Shown here: in pieces, positions 49,471 through 59,710 of the stretch
Numbering within the stretch: position 1 is the first letter of the stretch
How the letters are laid out: each line of letters opens with the position of its first letter
From: Pseudeuparius sepicola
Lineage: Eukaryota; Arthropoda; Insecta; Coleoptera; Anthribidae
Length of the DNA: 64,000 bases
NCBI GenBank assembly: GCA_963920635.1
Contig: OY987298.1
Span: forward strand, 82,407,454 to 82,471,453
Direction of reading: 5' to 3'
Program-made: the position numbers and the translations under genes
Notes under the pieces: generated by a model
Seen by the model: the letters and a program-made list of their open reading frames with translations, nothing else
Told to the model about the DNA's origin: nothing
The model's database searches: none

Positions 49471-50071
49471 GATACTCTTATTGTAACAAAACCAAAATTA
49501 AAATTCTACCTAATAAGGCACCTGCTCTAGCATACCTATAAAATATAAATAACAAATTTAGACATTAAAGTTTACATTAAATTTAAAATCTAATCTTCTA
49601 TTATTGAGACTGGAGAGTGACCCGACAATGTCTTTCCCTCGAAGCAACTCGCAAGGCCGACTTTTCGCGAAACCGAAATCCCAGGACCTAGACTTTCCAC
49701 AAAGTCGTCGTCTCGCGAGGCAGACTTCTGATATGACAACGTTGCATTGCATGGGTGACCTTAGGCTCTCCAATCTCAAGGATACTCAATGGATCCGGAA
49801 TCCCACGAGTTAGACTTTTCGCCAGGCCGACTCTAGGGACATTTCGAAATCTCTGGCAACATCGCATATGCCACGTACATTCAGAGGAATCGGTCTGTTC
49901 GTTGATTGAAGAAGGGGAAGATATCCTCCCTTAGGGTGGCATGCGAATATGATCCTTATGGTCTGTCTGTCACATTCCCACTTGTTACTAAATGTTTCTG
50001 TCTCGTTCTCTTACATTTCACCGACACGCGTCCGTACGGTGGCGCCAAATTCCGAAACCACCATTCGAGTC

Positions 50072-50102
50072 GGTCGATGGAGAAAGGAATCTTCAATCAA
50101 CG
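50072..50102 (+). repeat. Diverged copy of the short insertion motif
   Basis: GGTCGATGGAG...CAATCAACGG with flanks TTCGAGT / TTCGGGC that match at five of seven positions. A nearby CCATCGACG (50122-50130) is the inverse of the left end. A further weak copy, CCGATGGAGGAAGG...CAACG, lies at 52649-52673 without a clear flanking repeat. Confidence 0.45.
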
Positions 50103-50644
50103 GTTCGGGCAAAAGGTCACTCCATCGACGACGGAAGAGCGCAGGAAACTACGCGGTCAGCGCACCGCCACCTATGGACAAGGCCATACAACTGTCGTAT
50201 CGACCCCAGCGCTTAGGCATCAGGCATCGTCCGACGCGACGACGTCCAGCTGTTTTTGTTTTTGATCTGTATCTGTTCCTCGTTTTCCTCGTTTACTTAT
50301 TTCCACTTATATTATTGTTACTGGGTAATCTGTGATTGTTATTACGTGTATTTGGTGGATACAGTAGTGTGCAGAGGACCAGTGGTGTTCTAGTCCGATA
50401 ATTAGTGTGTGCCTATCAAAAACACATAGACAAACCCAAAGAGAGGTTTGGCTATGCAAAAACATTTCATGTTTTGAGCCATCAGATAAAGGATACCTAA
50501 ATACGGAGGTTAGGAAGTGAAAGTGTGTTTTGTTGTATACAGAGACTTGCCATCAAGGCAAGTCTCTGGTTGTATGTATAATATCAAAATGGGTGTTTTC
50601 TTGTGTTTTCTAAGCCATGCCCGAGAAGTGTTGTGTCCCAAATT

Positions 50645-50672
50645 CGTCGATGAAGGAACGAATTAATCGACG
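50645..50672 (+). mobile_element. 28-bp insertion with inverted ends, 8-bp duplication CCCAAATT
   Basis: Begins CGTCGATG and ends AATCGACG, so the terminal CGTCGAT/ATCGACG are perfect inverts. It lies between CCCAAATT (50637-50644) and CCCAAATT (50673-50680). Taking out the insert and one repeat joins the first THAP cysteines as CCVPNC. Insert plus repeat is 36 bases, so the frame is kept. Confidence 0.75.
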
Positions 50673-50909
50673 CCCAAATTGCCTAACCTAACCGAGCCAA
50701 AGCCAAAAGTGTCCGTTTTTGCCTTTCCTAAGGATCCAGTTTTGAGGGCAAAATGGGTGCAGGCCATAAAAAGGGCTGACTTTGTAGTCAAGAAACATTC
50801 TAAGGTAAGTTATATGTTACATTTTTATATATTTTTCATAAAGCTTCGGGTCATTGTAGGTCTGTGAACACTTTCAACACAAGACATTGAAAGGGAGACT
50901 ACGTGTGTT

Positions 50910-50931
50910 CGTCGATGGTCCTCAATCAACG
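50910..50931 (+). mobile_element. 22-bp insertion of the same type, 7-bp duplication GTGTGTT
   Basis: CGTCGATGG...AATCAACG between GTGTGTT (50903-50909) and GTGTGTT (50932-50938), inside THAP exon 2. Ends differ from perfect inversion by one base. Confidence 0.7.
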
Positions 50932-51261
50932 GTGTGTTGTAGAATCGACTGGTGAAACTTTACGTGCACCTTTAAAAATTCCACGTTTAGCTAAAGGTTT
51001 AAAATTTTCATGGCTAGTTAATTTCATTATATTTTTACAAAATATACTTACTTTTTAGGTGCAATACCTTGTAAGTTACCAGGTTGCCCAAGTTATTTGT
51101 CCAAATCGAGCACGAGTAGTCGTAGGGAAGGTCCCCAATAAAAATAAACAAAAAATTGAACTTGGACAGGTTGAAAAAGCCGCAGCCGAAAGCGTTGTGA
51201 GTTGTGAAGCTTAGAAGTCTGCAAAATCGTATTCAAACATTGAGGAAGCGTATTCAAAAAT

Positions 51262-51741
51262 GGTAATTATGGAGCATAGTGTATGCACCGCCCGATTTTC
51301 TTGAAATTTTGGCTACCCCCCTATTTTCGAGGTCCCTGAACACGAATCTGACCTCAGTGTTTTGAGGTCGGACATAGTTTCCGAGAAAATGAATTTTCAA
51401 ATTTCCTTTTAACGCCCCACTTTTTCACGGTAATATTTGGTTATAATCGAGATGAATTTAGCTCAAATTGATCACCACCTTATTTTGCGCCTTCTGCAGC
51501 ATAGGGTGGTGATCAGTTTAAGCTGCGTACACTAAAAATTTATCTGGATTATAACCACAAATGTCGCCGTGAAAAATGGGGTGTCGGGTGTCAAAAGGAA
51601 ATTTGAAAATTCATTTTCTCGGAAACTACGTCCGGCCTCAAAAAACTGAGGTTAGATTCTTGGTCAGGGACCTCGAAAATAGGTGGGTAGCGAAAATTTC
51701 AAGAAAATCGGGCGGTGCATACACTACGTTCAATAATTACC
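51262..51741. mobile_element. Complete foldback element, 480 bp
   Basis: Left arm GGTAATTAT...GTGTATGCACCGCCCGAT and right arm ATCGGGCGGTGCATACAC...AATAATTACC mirror each other over ~200 bases. The inner hairpin near 51463-51525 pairs GATCACCACC with GGTGGTGATC. It lies 120 bp beyond the THAP gene's last readable codon. Non-coding; the 65-codon frame at 51576 is a by-product. Confidence 0.75.
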
Positions 51742-51849
51742 TAAAAAATTTGTTATATTGCCTAGTGGGATAGTCGCTGGTTGAAGGCGAAAGGAAGCGA
51801 AGGAAGGGTCACATGTAGAGTAGTCACTGAAATGTTTATTCTCGTAATA

Positions 51850-52304
51850 ATTTTTTTGTTGTGATATTTTTATTGTTGAATTATCATTTATTAAATAACT
51901 TAAATTGTTGCTCTATTAAAATATTTTTGTGTTCCACAAATTAGTTGCTAAGTTATGTTTGAAATTGTAGTGGTGTTTTACCTGGACACAAAAAAACGAC
52001 AAACTTTGCAGAAGTTTCAGTTATTAAGTGTTTTTAAGATGCTAGTTGAACGTAAATAAAAATCGTTGGTATCGTACTGTCATGCTTGAAGATGTGCCTC
52101 AACATGCATAGCTAATATTAATATTATCTATTATACAGTGAATAAAAAATGCGAAAGTGTGATTTTTCTTCTTCTTTTGAGTAGGTGGCTGTGAATTCAT
52201 ATTTGACATTTTCACAAGCACCAACTTTTATCAAGAATAATTTGTTTTGAGAAACTTCAAATAAAGAAAATTCCCATTTGTGTCCAACTTTCTGTCAGAC
52301 ACTG
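51850..52304. mobile_element. Half copy of the 20607 foldback family
   Basis: Matches one arm of 20607-21513 (for example GATGCTAGTTGAACGT, GTGCCTCAACATGC-like, and the end CAACTTTCTGTCAGACACTG before TA at 52305-52306). The other arm is missing, so it is a truncated relic. Confidence 0.7.
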
Positions 52305-52305
52305 T

Positions 52306-53338
52306 ATACATGGTGTAACTGAACTGATGGTCAAAAATGAAACCAAGTATTCTTGGAGTCAAAATAAGGACACTTCTTCATATATTTTTTTCTTCTACGG
52401 GCCTTAATTTTTTTATACAAAGCATAGAAGTTTAGAGAAAAATACACGTATTTTTTAGTATCTCTAGAATTATACGAGATAGTTTCTTCAAACTTGGCGT
52501 GTCACATGATCGGATGAGCCGTCAAACTTAAGGTTGAAATGAAGCTTCTGAGGATCACAGTTGCGGAGATACAGGGTGTTATTAGAATTTATTACTTCAG
52601 AAAAATGTTTAACAAAAAGTATCTCTTAGTATTTTTTCATATTCGCAGCCGATGGAGGAAGGGAACAACGACGTATCTGTTCTCCAAAGTTCTACATCAA
52701 CGCTTTGATACCTTTAATCCTTGTTTATAATAGGTATATAAACAAAGTTTATATCGTCGATTCTCAAACAACGGAATATACCTATAATATTATCTTCATG
52801 TTTTGTTATTCGATTATCTATGTGATATAGGTACTGAAGTAGCATACCTAGTAAAGCATATAGTTTATTATACACAATATTTCATAAGCATAAGTATTAA
52901 CACTGACATACCTAAGCATAAAAAATATGATGTCTAGCTAAATTTATATAGTTGTCATTCATACAGAAAATTTGGTTTAGACGTCGATGGAAGATTCAAT
53001 CAACGGTTTACAGCATAAATAATATAACAAAACTTTAACGAAAAAATTAAAACCGACTTAAAAAATTTGCCCGTATGCACATTTCAACTAAAATTTTAGA
53101 AATATTTTTCTCTTTCTAAATTGAGTTACCTTTGGATTTGGTGACAGTCAAGGCAAAGAATTTACATCTATTTAGATATGAATACATCATATCCTACATA
53201 CATCATAACCAGGGCCCCCATGGGTTGGTCCACCCTGTACTTAAAACTTATAGTTTTTTTTAAATGTTTGTTTCATACTTTACTTTTTGTAATATTTTTT
53301 ATAAATTTTATATAACTGATCAACTTATTTTTTATATA
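52306..53338. other. AT-rich interval, no gene
   Basis: Contains the 24-bp insertion at 52982 and a CACCCTGTA end at 53230-53238, probably the surviving edge of another TA-flanked element. No frame recognised. Confidence 0.4.
52982..53005 (+). mobile_element. 24-bp insertion of the same type
   Basis: CGTCGATGG...CAATCAACG between GTTTAGA (left) and GTTTACA (right), a 7-bp repeat with one mismatch. Surroundings are unrelated to the other copies. Confidence 0.6.
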
Positions 53339-54413
53339 CAGGATGATTATTTTAGAACTATACCACCGCGATTTTCTCACTTATTTTGCGCCCTACAATA
53401 AAAAATCGTGAAGAAACAAAAATGTGGCAATTTTGGACAGCTAAGTGGTGCTGCAAAAGAAATCGGCAGCCATAGCCAACTTGACGCGCAATATAAAAAA
53501 TACCTCAAATTGAGCAAAACAATTTAATAGCCCTAGCATATTTATTTTAAGAGATAGAGGAAAACTATCATATTGAAAATTGATGACACTAAGAAGCTTT
53601 ATGCAACTGGGTACTCAGATAGTTTCAGAAAATTACACAGGGTGTTCGGCTCTCTTGAGGCTATGCATTTTTTGTTTATTTCTTATTAAGCAATTTTCTC
53701 GGTTATTTTAGGCCGCACAGAAAATAGATAAGAAAATAAAATATGGCAATTTTGGCCAGCCAGGTAACGTTAAAAAAGAAATGGGCCTCCATGCCTAATT
53801 TTTCGCGCTGTGCTAAAAAAACTTCAAATCGACAAAAATGTTCATGCCCTCAAGAGAGCCGAAGACCCTATGTAATTTGTTAAAACCCAATTAAAAGTTA
53901 TCACCTGGTACCAAATTTTGGAAAGATGGGCCTACCTACTTTGTTTTTCTCACTCTTTCCTTTTTCTAACGCGCTGAAGTGGCTTCTAAATACAAGGTAT
54001 CGAAAAATTTTATGAGAAAAAGTTGTTTAGAATTAAAACTTATTGCCCTGTACCAAATTTTGAGACAATCAGCCTACTTATTTTTTTCATTTTTTCTTTA
54101 GCGCCTTAGAAAAAAAAGTGGGAAAACAAAGTAGGCCGATCTTCCCAAAATTTGGTACCCTGGGGTAATTTTAATTGGCAACAACTTTTCTTAATGAAAT
54201 TTTTTGTTATCTTTAAAGGAAAAGGCACTTCACCTACAATGAAAATAAATAAATGGTCGCTGTCGACGCCATCTTGATTTTTCAAAAACGAAAATATGCT
54301 AAAAATTAGTTTCCAGTCATTAGTCAAGCAAATCAGAACCACAAACAATCAAATTTAAATGCGATTTTTTTTTTCTTTTACACATATTGGCTCACTTATC
54401 CTGGGCCACCCTG
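53339..54413. repeat. Mosaic of direct and inverted repeats bounded by TACAGG and CACCCTGTA
   Basis: Two direct copies of a ~110-bp block lie near 53425-53535 and 53740-53850 (TGGCAATTTTGG.CAGC...). GGCTCTCTTGAGG near 53649 is inverted at CCTCAAGAGAGCC near 53848. TACCAAATTTTGG appears directly near 53917 and 54052 and inverted near 54145. It is likely a rearranged foldback element. An 80-codon frame on the minus strand has no domain. Confidence 0.5.
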
Positions 54414-54637
54414 TATATTGTAAACAGCCAGTATTTGTTTTTTTTTTAATTTATGTTCCTGTGGCTTTGTGTTAAATTTTATTTTTGTTATATTACTTGA
54501 TCACAAATTCTTTTTTGTTTCACTTGGGTGGTATTTATTGGTTAAAAGCATGAACTAGATCAATTCTAACAAAATCATAAGTTGATTAAACTACAAAACT
54601 TGACAGTTGCATATTATAGGTAAAAAATAGCTAGGTA

Positions 54638-55504
54638 CAGGGGCGGATGGGCTTTACCTAACCAGCCCGGGCATTTGTCTCCCAAGCGGCCCCTAAACAT
54701 CTCATTTGGCTTTAGATTTTTCTTTTCTTAATTATTATTATAATAACAATTTAAAAAAAACAATGTAGATAATGTAATTTTTTAATAAAACAAAATATAC
54801 ATGTTTTATGAAAACATAAATAAAATCATAACTCTCGTAAAACAAATAAAACTTTTTTCTCTAAATATAAAGATATAAAAATAACAAAACATTCAGAAGC
54901 CTAGAAGGACCACACCGTTATTTTATTTTTATTGAATTCGAAATTCCAACTTTTAAAGTCTAAGGCCAACTTTGAAGTCAAAATTCCGACTTTATAAAGT
55001 CGAAATTCCGACTTTTAACTCGAAATTTCGACTTTAAAATTCGAAATCCGACTTTGAACTCGAAATTCCGACATTGAACTCGAAGTTTCGACTTTATGAA
55101 CTTCCAACTTTCAAAGCCGAAGTTCAAAGTCAAAATTTTGAGTTCAAAATCGGCATTTCGACTTCAAAGTCGGACTGCGACTTTAAAAGTCGAAATTTCG
55201 AGTTCAGTAAAAATAAAATAATGGTGTGGCCCTTCTACGTTTCCGTAAAATACGTAGAACAAAAAATAACAAAACAAAAATAATTAATTATGGCCAGTTG
55301 CACCGTCCTATCCTAAATTAACTACCTACTTACAACAATTATTGTAACAATGATTGCCTTTTGTTTTGTCAAGTAGTTAAGACTGTCTTACAATTTAAGA
55401 TGCGATGGACGATGAGCCTTCGAGCCTGCGGCCCTCCGGGGCCCTTCGAATGACCGGCCCACCGGACATTTGACATTTTGTCCCGGTGGTCCCATCCGCC
55501 CCTG
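54638..55504. mobile_element. Non-autonomous hAT-like element
   Basis: Ends CAGGGGCGGATGGG and CCCATCCGCCCCTG are inverted, and the element lies between two GCTAGGTA copies (54630-54637, 55505-55512). An 8-bp duplication and CAGGGG-type ends are hAT hallmarks. No transposase; 867 bp long. Its middle is the minisatellite below. Confidence 0.85.
54935..55210. repeat. Minisatellite of CGAAATTCCGACTTT-like units inside the hAT-like element
   Basis: About fifteen variants of a 17-20 bp unit (AACTCGAAATTCCGACTTT) run in one direction to about 55095. They then give way to the inverse orientation (AAAGTCGAAATTTCGAGTT), so the tract is partly palindromic. Confidence 0.8.
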
Positions 55505-55578
55505 GCTAGGTACCTAACTACTGTCCCGGTTTTCGTCAGCCAGGAGTTGGTCACCTTGTTGTATATGAATATTATAAC

Positions 55579-55606
55579 CGTCGATGGAGGAAGGAATCAA
55601 TCAACG
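55579..55606 (+). mobile_element. 28-bp insertion of the same type, 7-bp duplication TTATAAC
   Basis: CGTCGATGGAGG...CAATCAACG between TTATAAC (55572-55578) and TTATAAC (55607-55613). Confidence 0.7.
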
Positions 55607-55849
55607 TTATAACTCCATTATAAAAAGATTATTTTAAAAAGACTCGAGAAATTTGTCATTAACAATTAATAACGTTACTCGCTACTTAAAAAAAACCGCC
55701 TCCATAGGCAAAGAGGGGGGCGGGGCCGCGGCCGGGCGACTCGAATCGAACGCTGGAATACAAAATCTAAAATATACTTCCAGCCGTCGATCGATGGCGA
55801 TGACTCATTCGTACCAGCACAAAAAACGCAAACAACCAAGGTCAAATCA

Positions 55850-56095
55850 ACAGATTTGGCAAGCCGCGAAGCGCGCCATCTGCCGAACAAAAGTTCGTCT
55901 TGGGAAGCCGCATTACAAGTGCGCAGTGTGCCATCTACCGGACAGAAGCCTCGTTTCCACCTCAACGCCGAGACGTAATCCGAGGATGGTGCAAGTCCGC
56001 CATCTACCGAACAACCGTGTCGGACTGGGAAGCCTCGTTTCCCCCACCGCGCCGAGAAGTATTCGACGGTGGCTCCATTTTCTTCCGAAGAGTAT
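55850..56095. repeat. GC-rich direct repeats with CGCCATCT cores
   Basis: A block containing GCCATCTACCG, AGCCTCGTTTC and CGCCGAGA occurs twice (about 55930-55990 and 56000-56075), with a shorter third copy near 55878-55912. It is followed by a CCTTCCTCCATCGA motif at 56136-56149. Overlapping frames on both strands have no domain. GCCAT cores can be bound by Pho/YY1-type proteins, but this is speculative. Confidence 0.5.
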
Positions 56096-56159
56096 TGAAT
56101 CAGTCGGTATTTCGCATTAGGAAACTAATCTTTACCTTCCTCCATCGAAGGTCTGTTCA

Positions 56160-57244
56160 AGGACGGTTTGCGGTGTTGCCAAATCAAAATAGAATGTAGT
56201 TTTGATACATTTTATCTGTTATAGAGTAATAAATAATGCAAAATCACAAATTGACAACAATTCATCTCGATACTCCATTGAGGTAGCGATACTGCGATCG
56301 ATAATATAACTTTATATTTTGTGACTTGATACTTTGTAAATAGATATTACCAGAGCATATTTATGCTCTGATATTACTGCCGAGGTATTTTGTGTGCCGA
56401 GGATCGAGGGGGAGCAAAATAATAATTATAGCTTTATTGTGAAGATCGAGCTTAAAAACCTGCATTTATTGCAATTGAATTGGGGCATTTTTGTTGTCAA
56501 GTGGGAAAATAGGAGGAACGTGCGGTTTTCACCATTTCGGTTGATTACTGCGAAAAATGGGGTCTATTATGATCTTTGTTACTGTCGGGGTGATATTGTG
56601 TAAATTTCCACAGTTCTCTGCTCTCTACTACGCAGTTTGGAAATTCTGACGGTTTTGTGCCAGAAAAATCAAGTTGTGGTAGGTATGATACAAGTCAGAT
56701 GAGCTTTGTATGATTAAATAGGGTAACCACCTCTACGGGTTTTTCCTGGAGTCTCCGGTTTTGGATTTGTGAGTTTTAATGTCTTGTTATACTATTAATA
56801 TTGAAACATATACAGGGTGTCCCGAAAAACATTCCCCTCTGTCCTTATTTTACATTTTTCCATAGCTGACTTTCGATTTATTTTTGGTCACTGGACTCCC
56901 GTGTATAGGAATGTTCTTTTGTTCAGTAATAATACAATAATTCCCTCTTTTCCTAGTCGTGTCATATCATTGTATCATAACATAACAACCCCAACCCCTC
57001 CCCAAAACATCTCCGGGTCGGCCTCTACCGAAAGGTGGTCACCCTAGATTTAAGGGGCAAGTATGGATAATGGTCTTAGTTGCTGAATCCAATAAGACGA
57101 ATACAGAAGAACAAATTTGGGGCCAATTATTGTTTACATTTACTACTTATCTCCGATTTTTTGTATAGCTGTGAATTTTGTGTCACTATAGCCACGAATC
57201 TGCAAAAATTTTTGGGAAATATGTAGTTTTCAAGTTACACCTTT
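56160..57244. other. Intergenic, no gene recognised
   Basis: A TACAGGGTGTCCCGAAAAAC end at 56812-56831 looks like one end of a TA-flanked mariner-type element; no matching opposite end was found. A 69-codon frame at 56394 has no domain. Confidence 0.4.
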
Positions 57245-57671
57245 GTGCACCATCGGCAACTGCCACCAGGCATATGCCTCTCCTTTTTTTCATATGGCAG
57301 TGCCCATCATTGCCGATTGCCATTATAAGGGCCCCTTCTTTTCTCATATGGCAGCGCCCATCGTTGTCGACTGTCACCATAAGAGGCACATGGCACATGC
57401 CCCCTTCTTTTTTCATACGGCAGTGACCATCTTTGCCGACTGCCTCGATAAGGGCCTTCTTCTTTTTCATATGGCAGCACCCTTTGTTGGCGACTGCCAC
57501 TATATACCTATGTCCCTTATGGTATCAGTCGACAGCAATGGGCCCTATTGTATGAAAAAAGTAGGGGGCAAATGCCCCTTGTGGTGGTAGTCGGCAATGA
57601 GCGCTGTCGTGTGATAAGAGAAGGGGCATAAGCCCCTTATGGTGGTATCAATCAGCAATGACGAATACTTA
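57245..57671. repeat. Minisatellite, ~62-bp units, reversing orientation
   Basis: Four units of CATATGGCAG(T/C)GCCCATC.TTG.CGACTGCC.. with AAGGGCCCCTTCTTTT spacers run to about 57500. They are followed by inverted units (AGTCGGCAATGAGCGC..., GGGGCATAAGCCCCTTATGG). Looser units resume at 59510-59710 on the far side of the element inserted at 57680. Long frames on both strands reflect the 62-bp periodicity, not a gene. Confidence 0.75.
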
Positions 57672-57710
57672 CTTATGAATAAAGGGCGGAATATATGCAA
57701 ATTGCATATA

Positions 57711-58808
57711 CAGGGTGGAACTGAATCATGGTACACCCCACTTTTTTCCCTTGTTTTTTTAAATACAATTTTGAAATTTGGCATGTCGATGTTACTTTAT
57801 AGATGTCACTTTTTGACATGTAAATTCATTTATTTCCGCTTCCGGTTTTACCGGAAGTGACATTCACTTTTGTTTTTTAAATTGAACACCCTGTATATTA
57901 TTTAAGTTTCGGATTCTCCTCGATGTACTGAAACCAACGATGCCTCACAAGTGACATTTTGGCTGACAGAAAGTGGCTTTTCTTTAACTTATTTCGATTT
58001 GTAATAATAAACTAAAGGTGGCTATGAAACAAATGAACTTCGACAAACTGAACATCTTTAATGAACTGTCAAACCGTCTGTCTACAGAAAAGTACTTCTC
58101 TTATAAACTACGGTATCAATGTGTTGTCGACTAAAACAATTGCAAAAATAGTGCTTGCAAAATGTCTCAAAGTTAGAAAAGATCGGAAAAAGTGGATATG
58201 TTGATGATTTATGGAGAGTGCCAAAAAATGCCGTTGTTGCTAAAAACTTGTAGGCCAAACGATATCCTTATCCTGAAAGACAATGCCCTGCAAGAAATAA
58301 TTATTTCCACCGCCTGAAAACGTAACTTAGAATAGAGCCAAAATTAATCTTGTGTAAGTTTGCGGCATTTTGCAAACACTATTTTTGCAATTGTTTTAGT
58401 TGAAAACACATTGATACCGTAGTTTATTATAAGAGAAGTACTTTTCATTAAAGTTCATTAAAGATGTTCAGTTTGTTGAAGTTCATTTGTTTCATAGCCA
58501 CCTTTAGTTTATTATTGCAAATCCAAATAAGTTAAAGAAAAACCACTTTCTGTCAGCCAAAATGTCACTTGTGACGCATCGTTGGTTTCAGTACATGGAG
58601 GAGAATCCGAAACTTAAATAATATACAGGGTGTTCCATTTAAAAAACAAAAGTGATTGTCACTTCCGGTAAAACCGGAAGCGGAAATAAATGAATTTACA
58701 CGTCAAAAAGTGACATTTATAAAGTAACATCAACGTGCCAAATTTCAAAATTGTATCTCAAAAAACAAGGGAAAAAAGTGGGGTGTACCATGATTCAGTT
58801 CCACCCTG
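57711..58808. mobile_element. Foldback element nested in the hAT-like element
   Basis: CAGGGTGGAACTGAATCATG at the left and CATGATTCAGTTCCACCCTG at the right, flanked by TA (57709-57710, 58809-58810). Arms of ~445 bp mirror each other, and the centre (about 58156-58365) is unpaired. Includes an internal pair of AACACCCTGTATA / TATACAGGGTGTT. No coding capacity. Confidence 0.85.
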
Positions 58809-58936
58809 TATATGCATTATTTGCATATTTTATTCAATTTCGCAAAACATTGCATATTTCTGGAAAAACTATATTTTTGTGCATATTTGCTTGTTTTTCC
58901 TATACTTATTTATAGATATAAGATATAACCAAGATT

Positions 58937-59125
58937 ATGAGAGCCCAGAGACAACTCGCAGTGTGTAGTGCATTGTCAAGAAATCCTGAAAAATGCGGAT
59001 GTATAGCTAACCAACTTGTTTTTATTAAAGTTAATTTTAGTTTTATACCAGATATAATTCTTTCATTAGAAAGTAGAAATTTAGGTTTAAGCGAATCTGT
59101 TGATTTTGTTCAAACATTTTCCTAA
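58937..59125 (+). pseudogene. Remnant of a hAT-type transposase
   Basis: 62 codons including NPEKCGCIANQLVFIKVNFS and IPDIILSLESRNLGLSESVD. This recalls the segment before the catalytic domain in short BED/hAT proteins (CGGBP-like) of insects. It ends at a stop, and no catalytic residues are present. It lies in the hAT-like element outside the foldback, which supports the assignment, but the similarity is weak. Confidence 0.4.
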
Positions 59126-59710
59126 ATGTAGAAAGGTTCCCGGTGATTAAAGTTAGAAAAAAATTAGATGCTCTACTGTAGAAACAATTGAAGGGTTCAA
59201 ATCTTTAATGGCAGTAAAGAGTATTTTGACCTACAGAAGGCAAAGATTTTTATTGGAAAACTTTGAAATAAATAGGTATTTTATGTATTTGTTTTCCTTT
59301 CATTTTTCTTCAAATAAACCCTTTCTCTAATATCAGTTTTGGCGTTTTTTAAGGTATTTATACATGTAATATAAATGCATATTATTGCATATTTTAAATA
59401 AAAATGATGCATATATATGCGCATATTTCGATTGAAATTAAATACATATATTCCGCCCTTTACTTATGAACAAAAAAAAAAGGATTATTTGTTTATTGGG
59501 GCATTCAGCAGCATAGTGGGAAAAGGAAATATGCCATTATCGTGGCGGACTTGGGCTAATGGGCATCACCTTATGGCGGAAAAAGGTGCACCCTTGCCCT
59601 TGGCTGCACATAGGTGCCCTTGTTGTAGCCTACTCGGGACAATGGGCACTACCGACAGTACCAAACCAAGAAATGTAACCGACTTGAAGATGATGGGCAC
59701 TGTCCTATAG

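Larger units (their letters stand above)
50617..51141 (+). pseudogene. Decayed THAP zinc-finger gene
   Basis: Exon 1 (50617-50804) starts MPEKCCVPN and, after an insertion and a frame break, reads VSVFAFPKDPVLRAKWVQAIKRADFVVKKHSK. The donor GTAAGT follows. Exon 2 (from 50860) continues VCEHFQHKTLKGR; the usual C-x2-H ligand pair is one residue short. Exon 3 (from 51059) reads GAIPCKLPGCPSYLSKSS, a linker typical after THAP domains, before a stop near 51139. THAP domains bind DNA through a C2CH zinc. A stop shortly after CCVPN...CLT and two ~30-bp insertions break the gene. The introns show it is not a retrocopy. Confidence 0.7.
57680..59462. mobile_element. hAT-like element inserted in the minisatellite
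   Basis: Ends TAAAGGGCGGAATATAT and ATATATTCCGCCCTTTA are inverted, between two CTTATGAA copies (57672-57679 and 59463-59470). Many TGCATATT words lie just inside both ends, as in the subterminal binding repeats of hAT transposases. It contains a nested foldback element and a remnant coding piece. Confidence 0.85.

Noticed and set aside
49890..49930. GTTCGTTGATTGAAGAAGGG as another micro-insertion
   Set aside because: Only one end matches and no flanking direct repeat is visible.
50685..50695. CCTAACCTAACC as telomeric repeat (TTAGG type)
   Set aside because: Only about two units and located in a THAP exon; chance or a small slippage event is enough.
57186..57784. Long frames on both strands of the 57 kb repeat as a repetitive protein
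   Set aside because: Frames exist on both strands and follow the 62-bp DNA period, which is better explained by the minisatellite and the inserted elements.
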